A DNA stretch of 64,000 nt, taken from assembly GCA_002437725.1 (NCBI GenBank), contig DJRF01000010.1, positions 1-64,000 of the forward strand, given 5' to 3'. The notes below the pieces were generated by a model that searched no databases, had not been told where the DNA came from, and saw nothing but the letters and a program-made list of their open reading frames with translations. How positions within the stretch are numbered: position 1 is the first letter of the stretch; the number at the start of each line of letters is the position of its first letter. This document shows, piece by piece, positions 1 to 10,200 of this stretch. The position numbers and the translations under genes were made by a program. The stretch is from Treponema sp. UBA6367. GTDB lineage: Bacteria > Spirochaetota > Spirochaetia > Treponematales > Treponemataceae.

Positions 1-27
1 CGTTGACTTTTTATGGGAGATATAAAC

Positions 28-1371
28 ATGAATATCATAAAAGTACGGGAAGATAAAGGCCCTATCGAATTTGAAAAATATGAATCAAAAGAAAAATCTT
101 TTAAGGTAAAGGATGAAGCTAGCAAATATATTAATGAAAATGGAGAATTCTCTGAAAGAGATTTACGTTCTCGCGTAGAACCTTGGCTTTCATCTCTTTT
201 CCAATCTGAACACCTTTCATTATTAGTGGGTAGTGGCTTAACTTCTGCAATTCAAATTGAAGCAACTGGAAAAAAAGCTGATAATGGAATGTATGAATTA
301 GACCTTTCTGAAACAAAATACAAAGATAATATTAAAACATTCGCTTCTGAAAGTGCAAAAAAGACTGGTCGTGGAACCTCAAATATAGAAGATGAAATAA
401 GAATAGCAAATGAATTATTACGTGGATTGGAAATATCTGGATTACAAGAAGACGATACAAAGATTTTAAAAGAAGTGATAAATAAAAATATTCAAGCCTT
501 TACAGAAAATATATCAACTATTGAGAACTCTATCGCAACAGCAGAAATTGATAAAAGAGAAAAAGCATTTCAATTTCTAGTATCATTCCTCATGAGTTTT
601 GCAAGCAGAACTGGAACAAGAGACAGGCTTCATATTTTTACAACCAATTATGACAGGCTTATTGAGGAAGGTGCAGACATTGCAGGTCTTCATTTAATAG
701 ATAGATTTGTTGGAAGCTTAAATCCGATTTTTAGATCTTCAAGACTTGATATTGATATGCATTATAATCCTCCTGGAATTAGAGGGGAACCAAGATATCT
801 TGAGGGTGTTGCAAAATATACAAAACTACATGGCTCAATAGATTGGGTTGAAACGGATACAAACAATATTAGAAAAATTGGTATGCCATTTGGAGCAAAA
901 AATTTAGCACCTTTTTTGGAAGCTGCAAATGTTCCAGAAAATTATCAAAAGGTTATGATATATCCAAATTCATCAAAAGACAGGGAAACTGCAGAGTATC
1001 CTTATGTTGAATTATTCAGAGATTTTGCTGCTGCTTTGTGTCGTCCTAATTCAACTCTTGTAGTTTATGGATATAGTTTTGGAGACGATCATATCAATAG
1101 AATTATTTCAGACATGCTAACAATTCCTTCAACTCATTTAGTGATTATTTCGTTTAATGATAAAGAAAAACGAATTATGAATTTCTATGATAAGTGCGGG
1201 CATTCTGATCAAATTTCATTATTGATTGGTGAAGATATCGCAAATATTTCAGCATTAACAGGAATATACCTTCCAAAATCAGCTATTGATAAGACTTCTA
1301 TTAAAATGGCTGAATTAATTAAAGCACGCATCACAACTAAAGATGACAAGTCAGAGGAGAAAGATAAATAA
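28..1371 (+). CDS. SIR2-family NADase-like protein of a SIR2–HerA defence pair
   Basis: This 447-residue protein has the hallmarks of bacterial SIR2-like domains. It has an early glycine-rich GSGL loop in a stretch reading LSLLVGSGLT, then HIFTTNYDRL, then KLHGSIDW with the likely catalytic histidine, and near the end VVYGYSFGDDHIN. SIR2 proteins paired with HerA ATPases are established anti-phage systems in which SIR2 degrades NAD+ on infection; that role is inferred here from the neighbouring HerA gene. I chose the ATG at 28 rather than the one at 13 because GGGAGA at 15–20 sits 7 nt before it. The stop codon overlaps the HerA start by one base, so the two are probably translationally coupled. 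Whether more defence genes lie upstream cannot be seen. Confidence 0.88.
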   Translation: MNIIKVREDKGPIEFEKYESKEKSFKVKDEASKYINENGEFSERDLRSRVEPWLSSLFQSEHLSLLVGSGLTSAIQIEATGKKADNGMYELDLSETKYKDNIKTFASESAKKTGRGTSNIEDEIRIANELLRGLEISGLQEDDTKILKEVINKNIQAFTENISTIENSIATAEIDKREKAFQFLVSFLMSFASRTGTRDRLHIFTTNYDRLIEEGADIAGLHLIDRFVGSLNPIFRSSRLDIDMHYNPPGIRGEPRYLEGVAKYTKLHGSIDWVETDTNNIRKIGMPFGAKNLAPFLEAANVPENYQKVMIYPNSSKDRETAEYPYVELFRDFAAALCRPNSTLVVYGYSFGDDHINRIISDMLTIPSTHLVIISFNDKEKRIMNFYDKCGHSDQISLLIGEDIANISALTGIYLPKSAIDKTSIKMAELIKARITTKDDKSEEKDK

Positions 1372-3461
1372 TGATGTCTCCAATTGAAAACTCTGAAAAC
1401 TTACGCGTTGGTACAATAGATTTTATTTCTCCTGATGAAATTAAAGTTCTTCTTGATATAGAAGTGCCAAACGATGTTACTTTAAATACTGGAGTACCTC
1501 GTTCGTTTCCACGAATTAATGGATATGTTTTGTTTTCTTGTGAGAATGGATATTTGGTTGGGCAAATTAACTGGATAACCATTGAACGCTCCCAATATCC
1601 AAAAAGAAGAGGAATACAAGATTTTGGAATAATTGATTTACCATTTCCTTTAAGAATTATAAGTGTAAACCCACTTGGAGTATTACGTAATTCTTATGAT
1701 TATAATGATGGAAAAACAATTTATCAATTTTCCAGAGGAATAGATATTTTTCCAACTGTGGGAGACCCGGCATACTTACCAACAGAAGAACAACTTAAAG
1801 CCATTATTGAAAATGGTGAAAACAGACGTGTAAAAATCGGAACAAGCCCATTATGTGGGAATGCAGAAGTTTCTGTAAATCCAGATAAATTATTTGGAAG
1901 ACACGTTGCTGTTCTTGGAAATACAGGAAGCGGAAAATCATGTTCTGTTGCTGGTTTAATAAGATGGTCAATTGAAGCAGTTGGCAAAGACTCGAATTCT
2001 AGATTTATTATTCTTGATCCTAATGGAGAATATTCTGAATGTTTTTCTGATTTTAAAAATGTAAAACGTTATGCAGTTGAACTTGATAATGAAAAAGAAA
2101 TAAACCAATTAAAAGTTCCTTTATGGTTATGGAATACTGATGAATGGATTGCATTCACACAGGCCGGTGGAAAAGCTCAGAAACCAACACTAGTACAAGC
2201 TTTGAGAACTGTACGCGAAGGTCTTTCTCATATTGATTTAGGTGAAGAATATAAAACGAAAAACTTTTTAAAAACAATTTATCAAATAACAGTGCTTGAA
2301 ATAAAAAATGGCAATCCATGGGGAGGATTTCGTAAAGCGAAGAGTTTTCTCGAATTATTAGAGAAATGGAATGAGTCTGTCGTTGAAAATGATAGTTTTT
2401 CACAACTTGAAAATAATGCAATCAGAAACTTGAAAAATCAAATAGATTCATTAAAAGAACAAAGGACTGGAAATTATGTAAATTATAACTTTTCCACAGT
2501 TGAAGCTAATAATGTTAAAGATTTAATAAATAATGCTTACATTGCTTTTGGTGGCTCTGAAAAAGATTTTCTACCAATTGATGAAAGCATTCCACTTCCA
2601 TTTACAGGAGAAATGTTTTTATCTAGTATTGAATCAAATGCAGCTTTAATGGGAACAAGCGAATATGTAGAAACCATGCGTATGAGAGTTCAAACTTTGC
2701 TTTCAGACAAACATTTAAAACCTGTAATTAGTTATGAAGCTGACTATACATTAGAGCAATGGCTTGAAGACTATATTTGTCCTAAAACAGAAGATTCTTC
2801 AGCAATAACAATCATAGATTTATCTTTACTACCTAGCGAAATGACTCATATTATTGCATCTGTAATTGCAAGAATGACTCTAGAATCTTTACAGCGTTAC
2901 AGAAAAGTTAATAATGGAAAAACTCTTCCAACAACAATTGTTATGGAAGAAGCTCATACGTTTATAAAAAGATATAATGATGATACTGAAACTTATTCTG
3001 CTTCTTCAACTTGTGCTAAGATTTTTGAAAAAATTGCACGTGAAGGAAGAAAATTTGGTTTAGGTTTAGTTTTATCTTCACAGAGACCAAGTGAACTTTC
3101 TCCAACTGTGCTTTCACAGTGTAATACATTCTTATTACATAGAATCTCAAATGATAGAGACCAGGAATTAGTACATAGACTTGTACCAGATAACTTACGA
3201 GGATTGTTGAGAGATTTGCCTTCTTTACCTTCAAGAAATGGAATTCTTTTGGGTTGGGCAGCAGAAATGCCAATAATGGTACAAATGAATCATTTGCCAG
3301 AAGAAAAAAGACCAAAATCTAATGACCCTGAATATTGGAAATATTGGACTGAAAATAAAGAAAAAGTTGATTGGAAAACAATTGCTAATGATTGGCAAGA
3401 TAAAGACTTTAAAGAACCAAGTGTAAACATTGAGAAGCAAGATGAACAAAATGATAATTGA
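1371..3461 (+). CDS. herA: HerA-like hexameric ATPase/translocase of the SIR2–HerA pair
   Basis: This 696-residue protein has an N-terminal HerA barrel-like region of about 130 residues. A Walker A motif GNTGSGKS follows at about 183–190, and a Walker B reading TIVMEEAHTF at about 523–532. A downstream stretch, SSQRPSELSPTVLSQCNTF then HRISNDRDQELV, is typical of the HerA/FtsK class. HerA proteins are hexameric DNA-translocating ATPases; in SIR2–HerA systems they assemble with SIR2 and control its activity. AGGAGA at 1355–1360 precedes the ATG, which overlaps the SIR2 stop by one base. The 3' end overlaps the next gene by about 20 nt, so the three genes look like one transcription unit. Confidence 0.9.
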   Translation: MMSPIENSENLRVGTIDFISPDEIKVLLDIEVPNDVTLNTGVPRSFPRINGYVLFSCENGYLVGQINWITIERSQYPKRRGIQDFGIIDLPFPLRIISVNPLGVLRNSYDYNDGKTIYQFSRGIDIFPTVGDPAYLPTEEQLKAIIENGENRRVKIGTSPLCGNAEVSVNPDKLFGRHVAVLGNTGSGKSCSVAGLIRWSIEAVGKDSNSRFIILDPNGEYSECFSDFKNVKRYAVELDNEKEINQLKVPLWLWNTDEWIAFTQAGGKAQKPTLVQALRTVREGLSHIDLGEEYKTKNFLKTIYQITVLEIKNGNPWGGFRKAKSFLELLEKWNESVVENDSFSQLENNAIRNLKNQIDSLKEQRTGNYVNYNFSTVEANNVKDLINNAYIAFGGSEKDFLPIDESIPLPFTGEMFLSSIESNAALMGTSEYVETMRMRVQTLLSDKHLKPVISYEADYTLEQWLEDYICPKTEDSSAITIIDLSLLPSEMTHIIASVIARMTLESLQRYRKVNNGKTLPTTIVMEEAHTFIKRYNDDTETYSASSTCAKIFEKIAREGRKFGLGLVLSSQRPSELSPTVLSQCNTFLLHRISNDRDQELVHRLVPDNLRGLLRDLPSLPSRNGILLGWAAEMPIMVQMNHLPEEKRPKSNDPEYWKYWTENKEKVDWKTIANDWQDKDFKEPSVNIEKQDEQNDN

Positions 3462-4308
3462 TAATAAAATATCAGAAGCAAGAAAATTTTTTGAAGAAGA
3501 CTCTTATTTATTAGATTTTTATGACAGTGCAATCGAATGTTATGAAAAATCAGATTTTCCTCTAAAAATAAATAATTTTGCTTGCAATATAAGAGAATTA
3601 CTTAGAGAAAAAATGGCTTTAGTTGCTTCTGATGAAGATGTTTCTCAATGTGAATGGTGCAAAGGCAACAAATATTTAGATGAAAATAATAAACCAACAA
3701 GAAGGGCTCGAATTAGATATTACTTATTATTAAATATGCCAGATATTTCGGTGGAGAAAATATTTAAGGAAAAGATTGAAGAAATAGAAGATGAATACAT
3801 GAAACAAATAAGGGAACTTAGTATTTATACTCATGTAACTAAGGCTATTTTTTATTCTACTACATCAGAAAGAGATATTAAATTTTGCGAGATTCTTAAC
3901 TTACTTTCAGACATATTAAGTTTTATAGAAACATCAAAGAAAATGACTACAACAGAAATAGAAAAATTTCTTTATGATGATATTTCTAATCACGTTTATA
4001 ATGATTATCTTGATTCAGAACTTGATTTACTTTCGACTCATACAAGTGTTGATGATGTTCTGATTAAAGAATTCTCAATTGAAGATATTACTAATGATTT
4101 TATTTATATCATGGGGACTGCAGAATTAGATACCTGCTTGCAATATGGTAGTTACTCTGAATTTTGTCGCGGGGAAGGTGCAGTCTTTAATATGAGTTTT
4201 GATTTAGATTTTTCAGTTAAAATAAATATTACTGATTTTGACGATAAAGAATATAAATATGAATCTGTAAATACTGATAAATTCTATGGAGTTGAAAATG
4301 GAGAATAA
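3442..4308 (+). CDS. Third gene of the SIR2–HerA unit, resembling predicted pPIWI-associating nucleases
   Basis: This 288-residue protein has no signal peptide or membrane segment. From memory, its features match the family named predicted pPIWI-associating nuclease: an N-terminal helix block with NNFACNIRELLRE, then a charged CEWC segment, the TRRARIRYYLL stretch, IRELSIYTHV, and a C-terminal LQYGSYSEFCRGEGA like the LQWGSNSDxRRGDGA of relatives. No nuclease motif is certain by eye. I chose the ATG at 3442 (GAGAAG at 3432–3437 lies 4 nt before it); a TTG at 3430 and an ATG at 3451 are alternatives. The gene overlaps herA and is followed one base later by mod. It may be an accessory effector or sensor of the SIR2–HerA system. 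Function is not established. Confidence 0.7.
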   Translation: MNKMIIDNKISEARKFFEEDSYLLDFYDSAIECYEKSDFPLKINNFACNIRELLREKMALVASDEDVSQCEWCKGNKYLDENNKPTRRARIRYYLLLNMPDISVEKIFKEKIEEIEDEYMKQIRELSIYTHVTKAIFYSTTSERDIKFCEILNLLSDILSFIETSKKMTTTEIEKFLYDDISNHVYNDYLDSELDLLSTHTSVDDVLIKEFSIEDITNDFIYIMGTAELDTCLQYGSYSEFCRGEGAVFNMSFDLDFSVKINITDFDDKEYKYESVNTDKFYGVENGE

Positions 4309-4309
4309 A

Positions 4310-6232
4310 ATGACACACCTAAAAATGCACTCAATGAATAAAATAGACGAAAACGTTCGCAAAATCGCTGCATTTTTCCCGAACTGCGTGACCGAGGCAA
4401 AAGATGAAAACGGCGAAATCGTACACAAAATAGATTTTGACATGCTCAAACAGGAACTTTCAACTACACTTGTTGAAGGTCGTGAAGAACGCTACCAGTT
4501 CACCTGGCCGGACAAGAGGCAGGCGATTCTTACCGCGAATGCTCCGATTGACAAAACTTTGCGTCCGTGCCGCGAGGAAAGCGTGGACTTTGACAACACG
4601 CAGAACCTTTATATTGAGGGCGACAATCTTGAGGTGCTCAAGCTCTTGCAGGAAACCTACCTTTGCAAAATCAAGATGATTTACATTGATCCGCCCTACA
4701 ACACAGGAAACGATTTTGTTTATGAGGATGATTTTGCGCAGAATGCCGCCGACTACATTGCAAACAGCGGACAGACTGATGAAGAAGGCAACCGCCTTGT
4801 AGCTAACACCGAAAGCAACGGAAGATTCCACACCGACTGGCTGAACATGATGTACCCGCGCTTGAAGCTGGCAAGGGATTTGTTGAGCGATGATGGAGTA
4901 ATTTTTATTTCTATTGATGATAATGAAGTTGATAATCTTAAAAAGGTATGTGATGAGGTGTTTGGGGAGTCAAATTTTGTTGCAATTTTAAATTGGAGAA
5001 GAAGTGGCGGTCGTCAAGATAGTAAATATTATGCAATTATACATGAGTATATTTTATGTTACGCAAAAGATATATCAAATTTTGAGGCAGGCGAAGAAAT
5101 AAAAACTGGTGAAGTTTTTTCAAAATATGATGAAGAAAAAAAACGCTTTTATAAAACTCAATTACTGCGAAAATGGGGGTCAAATAGTTTAAGAGAAAAT
5201 AGACCAAATCTTTATTATCCAATAAAAGCTCCCGATGGAATCGATGTATATCCAACAATATACGAAGAAGATAAGTCCAGCGCCCTTGAATTTATTGAAA
5301 TTCAAGGGCGCTGGCGCTGGAGCGCCAGCAACCTTGTTAATGCTCAAAAAGAAGGTCGAATTGAATTTCAAAAAAATAAGTGGGGAAAATGGATTGCTTA
5401 TGAAAAAATATTTGCACCTTTAGAAGGGGAAGAGAATACAAAAAAATATACGACATGGATTGATGATGTTGGAAATGGAACAGATGTTATAAAAAAACTC
5501 TTTGGTAAAGTTTGTTTTGATTATTCAAAATCTCCAGAACTTATTAGTAGATTTTTGAAAATGGCAAATCTCGAGGATGATGACATCGTCCTCGACTTCT
5601 TCTCCGGTTCTGCCACAACCGCGCACGCTGTTATGCAACTCAACGCAGAAGACGGCGGTAACCGCAAATTCATTATGGTTCAGCTTCCCGAACTCTGTGA
5701 CGAAAAATCCGAAGCATATAAGGCTGGCTACAAAAATATCTGCGAAATCGGCAAAGAACGCATTCGTCGTGCAGGTAAAAAGATTATAGAAGAAAATCCA
5801 TTAACTACTCAAAATCTTGACATCGGCTTCCGCGTTCTCAAATGCGATTCCTCTAATATGGAAGATGTTTACTATTCTCCAGAACATTTTAGCAGTCAAG
5901 ATTTGTTCAAAAATAACATCAAAAATGACCGTACTCCAGAAGATTTACTTTTCCAGGTAATGCTTAACCTTGGAATTTTACTTAGTAGCAAAATCGAAAC
6001 AAAAGAGATAGACGGCAAGACTGTTTTCTATGTTGAAGGAAATTATCTTGTTGCCTGCTTTGACGAGAATGTGGACGAAAAAACACTCACTGAAATTGCA
6101 AAGGAAAAGCCTTATTACTTTGTAATGCGCGATGCTTCTATGGCTAGTGACAGTGTTGTTACAAACTTTGAGCAGATTTTTAAGGCTTATCTTGGAGAAA
6201 GCTATAATCCGGATAATATCAGGATTATTTAA
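4310..6232 (+). CDS. mod: Type III restriction–modification DNA adenine methyltransferase (Mod)
   Basis: Mod methylates adenine within the system's recognition site and supplies sequence specificity to the Mod–Res complex. The 640-residue protein shows the beta-class order: catalytic motif IV (DPPYNTG, about residue 128), then a long target-recognition region, then the SAM-binding motif I (DFFSGSATTAHAVM, about 427). I chose ATG 4310 because GGAG at 4300–4303 precedes it by 6 nt. It starts one base after the upstream stop. Codon use is uneven: the catalytic flanks (about 4370–4880 and 5575–5860) are markedly richer in GC than the target-recognition region between them, suggesting domain replacement by recombination. 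A long perfect palindrome lies inside that region (5277–5314). Confidence 0.94.
   Translation: MTHLKMHSMNKIDENVRKIAAFFPNCVTEAKDENGEIVHKIDFDMLKQELSTTLVEGREERYQFTWPDKRQAILTANAPIDKTLRPCREESVDFDNTQNLYIEGDNLEVLKLLQETYLCKIKMIYIDPPYNTGNDFVYEDDFAQNAADYIANSGQTDEEGNRLVANTESNGRFHTDWLNMMYPRLKLARDLLSDDGVIFISIDDNEVDNLKKVCDEVFGESNFVAILNWRRSGGRQDSKYYAIIHEYILCYAKDISNFEAGEEIKTGEVFSKYDEEKKRFYKTQLLRKWGSNSLRENRPNLYYPIKAPDGIDVYPTIYEEDKSSALEFIEIQGRWRWSASNLVNAQKEGRIEFQKNKWGKWIAYEKIFAPLEGEENTKKYTTWIDDVGNGTDVIKKLFGKVCFDYSKSPELISRFLKMANLEDDDIVLDFFSGSATTAHAVMQLNAEDGGNRKFIMVQLPELCDEKSEAYKAGYKNICEIGKERIRRAGKKIIEENPLTTQNLDIGFRVLKCDSSNMEDVYYSPEHFSSQDLFKNNIKNDRTPEDLLFQVMLNLGILLSSKIETKEIDGKTVFYVEGNYLVACFDENVDEKTLTEIAKEKPYYFVMRDASMASDSVVTNFEQIFKAYLGESYNPDNIRII
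5277..5329 (+). repeat. Perfect palindromes inside the mod recognition domain
   Basis: The 17-nt arm CCAGCGCCCTTGAATTT (5277–5293) is mirrored exactly by AAATTCAAGGGCGCTGG (5298–5314) across a 4-nt loop. A second perfect palindrome with 9-nt arms GCTGGCGCT (5310–5318) and AGCGCCAGC (5321–5329) overlaps its end. The reading frame stays open through both (SSALEFIEIQGRWRWSAS). The segment is far richer in GC than the AT-rich recognition region around it. The palindromes are directly visible; whether they are an in-frame inserted element is inference. Confidence 0.85.
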
Positions 6233-6242
6233 GAGGGCTTAG

Positions 6243-7256
6243 ATGAACAAAGAAATTGCAATCTTTAGCACTGATAAAGAAACCATAAATGTTGAAGTTC
6301 TCTTTGAAGACGAAACTGTCTGGCTGACACAAGACCAGATGGCAACTCTGTTTGAAAAGGCAAAGTCCACTATCAGCGAGCATATAAAGCACATTTTTGA
6401 AGAAGGCGAACTGGAAAAATCTATGGTTGTTCGGAATTTCCGAAATACCACTAAGCATGGTGCAATTGAAGGAAAAACACAAACCCACGAGGTTCTTTAC
6501 TATAACCTTGATGTTATAATTTCTGTTGGCTATCGGGTAAAATCTATTCGGGGCACACAATTCCGTCAATGGGCGACGAAACGCCTTAATGAATATATAC
6601 GAAAAGGCTTTACACTGGACGACAACCGCCTGAAGCAGCTGGGGGGCGGGGACTACTGGAAAGAACTTATGACACGAATCCGCGACATTCGTGCCAGTGA
6701 AAAAGTGTTCTATCGTCAGGTACTCGATATCTACGCAACAAGTATTGATTACAATCCTAGTTCTGATACTTCAATTCAGTTTTTCAAGAAAGTACAGAAC
6801 AAAATACATTTTGCCGTGCACGGTCAGACCGCCGCGGAAGTAATTTTCAATCGGGCTGATGCGGAAAAAGAATTCATGGGGCTAAAGAGTTTTGAAGGAA
6901 AACGTCCTCACTTAAAGGATGCCGTGATTGCCAAGAACTATCTTGATGAAAAAGAACTTCGTGCTATGGGGCAGATTGTAAGTGGATATCTTGATTTTGC
7001 AGAGCGTCAGGCAGAACGGCAGGTTCCTATGACAATGAAAGATTGGGCTGAATATCTGGATAAGATTCTTACGATGAGCGGTGAACAGATTTTACAGGGA
7101 AATGGCATGGTAAGCCATGAGCAGGCTATCGAAAAAGCAACAGGTGAGTATAAGAAATATCAGCAGAAAACGCTCAGCGATGTTGAGGTGGCTTTTTTGG
7201 ATTCAATTAAAGTAATTGCAGATAAAACCGCATATAAATCAAAGGAAAAGAAATAA
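6243..7256 (+). CDS. RhuM-family protein
   Basis: This 337-residue protein opens with a segment typical of the RhuM family (Virulence_RhuM): an N-terminal strand then TVWLTQDQMATLFEKAKSTISEHIKHIFEEG, which resembles a helix-turn-helix. Further family features are NLDVIISVGYRVKS, GTQFRQWAT and LNEYIRKGFTLDD. RhuM proteins have no settled biochemical role; they were named in Salmonella and are frequent inside restriction–modification and other mobile defence loci. GAGGG at 6233–6237 lies 5 nt before the ATG. The gene follows mod by 10 nt and its stop overlaps the res start by one base, so it is an integral part of the operon. The C-terminal part is rich in charged helices. Confidence 0.87.
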   Translation: MNKEIAIFSTDKETINVEVLFEDETVWLTQDQMATLFEKAKSTISEHIKHIFEEGELEKSMVVRNFRNTTKHGAIEGKTQTHEVLYYNLDVIISVGYRVKSIRGTQFRQWATKRLNEYIRKGFTLDDNRLKQLGGGDYWKELMTRIRDIRASEKVFYRQVLDIYATSIDYNPSSDTSIQFFKKVQNKIHFAVHGQTAAEVIFNRADAEKEFMGLKSFEGKRPHLKDAVIAKNYLDEKELRAMGQIVSGYLDFAERQAERQVPMTMKDWAEYLDKILTMSGEQILQGNGMVSHEQAIEKATGEYKKYQQKTLSDVEVAFLDSIKVIADKTAYKSKEKK

Positions 7257-10200
7257 TGAAGTTTACTTTTAAGATACAAAAATATCAGACCCAGGCTGTA
7301 GATGCTCTTGTAAAATGTTTTGAAGGGCAACAGTTTGCAGACAGAGTTCAATATTTACGCGATAAAGGAATTATGCCTCAAGTTCAGAAAACTGAAATGG
7401 AACAAGTTGAATTGTTTGAATCAGAACCTTCTTCAACTGACGAAGAGCTTGAACAGGCAGATAACGGTTACCGCAATGCAGATTTAATTCTTGGCGATAA
7501 AGAGCTTTTGGAAAATATCCATAAGATGCAGGACAGCAATTTTATTATACGCTCTGCAAAAATTGAGCGTACTGCAGGAGTTCCAAGTTTTGATATTGAA
7601 ATGGAAACTGGAACTGGCAAGACTTACGTTTATACAAAGACAATGTATGAACTGAACAAGTCTTATGGATGGAGTAAGTTTATGGTTGTTGTGCCTTCTG
7701 TGGCTATCCGAGAAGGAATCTACAAAAGCCTTGAATATACACAAGACCATTTTATGCAGCAGTATGGAAAGAAAATCAGGTTCTTCATATACAATTCTAA
7801 ACGTTTAAATATGATTGACCAGTTTTCTGCCAGTAGCGATATAAATGTAATGATTATCAACACCCAGGCATTTAACACTTCTTTGAATAAAGAAAAGAAT
7901 GTTGAAGGCCGTAAAGGAAACGAAGCTGCTCGTATTATTTACACAAAGCGTGATGAATTTGCAAGCCGCCGGCCTATTGATGTTATTGCAGTCAACAGAC
8001 CTATTTTGATTCTTGATGAACCTCAGCGGATGGGTGATGAAAAATCTGCTACTCAAAAAGCTTTAACTCAGTTTAAGCCTTTGTTTGTAATCAACTATTC
8101 AGCTACTCATAAGATTCAGCATAATCTTGTTTACCGCCTGGATGCTTTGGATGCCTATAATCAGAAGCTTGTTAAGAAGATTGAAGTAAAAGGCTTTAAA
8201 CTTGAAAACATTGCCGGAACAAATACTTACATATACGCAGATTCTATTATTCTTTCTAAAAACTCTGCTCCTATGGTGAGGCTTGAGATTGAAGTAAAAC
8301 AAGGAAACGGAATTAAACGGCAGTATATAAAACTTAATCAGGGAGACAAGCTTGATGAAGCAAGCAAAGGACTTCCTGAATATAAAGGTCTTTACATTGC
8401 CGAAATCTTACCACAGGAAAACCTGATTCGTTTTAATAAATCTGTTAGCGATAACTCTGATTCTACAGTTCTTAAAGTTGGAGAAATGACTGGAAACGTT
8501 GCGGAAAAAGATATACGTCGCGTTCAGATACGTGAGACAATCCGCAGCCATTTTAAGAAAGAAAAAGAGTTTTATGACGCAGGTCTTAGAATAAAAGTTT
8601 TGTCTTTGTTCTTTATTGATGAAGTTGCAAAGTATCGTGCTTATGATAAGGATGGAAATGAAATTCTTAGTGAGTATGGCAAGATGTTTGAAGAGGAATA
8701 CAAAACTGTTTTGAATGACTTTGTGGATATCAATCCTAATAGTTATTATCAGAAAGTTTTGCTTCCAAGTTCTAATGATATTGGCCCTTGCCATGAAGGA
8801 TATTTTAGCCGTGATAAGAAGAATAGATTGATTGATTCTTCTGGAGATAGCGACGAAGATATTTCAACTTATGATGCAATTCTGAAAGATAAAGCAAGAC
8901 TTTTGGATTTTGATTTTCCATTACGATTTATCTTCTCTCACTCGGCTTTACGTGAAGGCTGGGATAATCCTAATGTATTCCAGATTTGTACTCTTAAACA
9001 TTCTGATAACAACATAAGCCGACGTCAGGAAGTTGGTCGTGGTATGCGTCTTTGTGTAAATGAAGATGGAGCTCGCCAGGATAAAGAGGTTCTGGCTGAT
9101 GCAATTCATGATGTAAATACACTTACTGTAATTGCTAGTGAAAGTTACCGTGATTTTGTTGATGGACTTCAGAAAGATATTACTGCTGAACTTAGTGATT
9201 CTAGACCTAAAATTGCTAATACAGATTACTTTGAAGGAAAAACTATCACAGTTTGTGGAAAAACATTTGAAATTGATTCAAAGCAGGCAAATATTATTCA
9301 TAACTATCTGGTTAGAAATAATTACATAGATGACGAAGATAAGCCTACAGATATTTATAAGACTGCTGTTGAAGAACAGTCAATCCAAAATCTACCTGTT
9401 ACACTGCATCAGACATTACCTAAAGAATTATTCCAGAATGCAAATGCAACCACAGAGATTTTTGAGCAGGTTCAGAAGCTGATTCAGGCTGTTTATAATC
9501 CTTCTGTTCTTACAGATATGATTGATAATGGTCAGAAACCTCAGTGGGAAAATGGAAATCCACTTAATAAGAACTTTGAGAAGAATATATTCCAGGAACT
9601 TTGGAAGAAGATTAATCATAAGTACACTTACAGCTGCCGCTTTAATAGCGAGGAATTGATTAGAAATGCCGTTCAGGCTATTAAGAGCGATTTGAAAGTT
9701 GCGCCTATGCGCTACACTTTGGAGATTGGTCAGCAGAAAGATAAGATTGATGAAAGCCAGATACGTTCTGGAACTGCTTTTGGAAATGCTGATTCTGAAA
9801 CAAAATCATTGAGCCGTGCTGTCGCCAGTTCTGTAAAGTATGACCTTGTCGGTGATATTGCTAAGGGCTGTAAGCTGACTCGTAAAACTGTCGCAACTAT
9901 TTTGAGTAAGCTTACTATAAAAGAAATGGAACAGTTTGGATTTAATCCTGAGAAGTTTATTCGTGATGTAATCAATATTATCAATGCTCAGAAGTCTACA
10001 AAGATTGTTGAACATATTGAATACCACGAGCTTGAAGATACTTATGATTCAAGCATTTTTACTTCTCCAAAGTTGCCGGATAAGAATCCATTTATTGCAA
10101 AAAAATGTATTCAAGACCTGGTGTTTACTGACAGTATGGTTGAATGGAAGTTTGCTGAGGATTTGGATGGATCTGCAGAAGTTGTTGTTTATGCGCGTTT

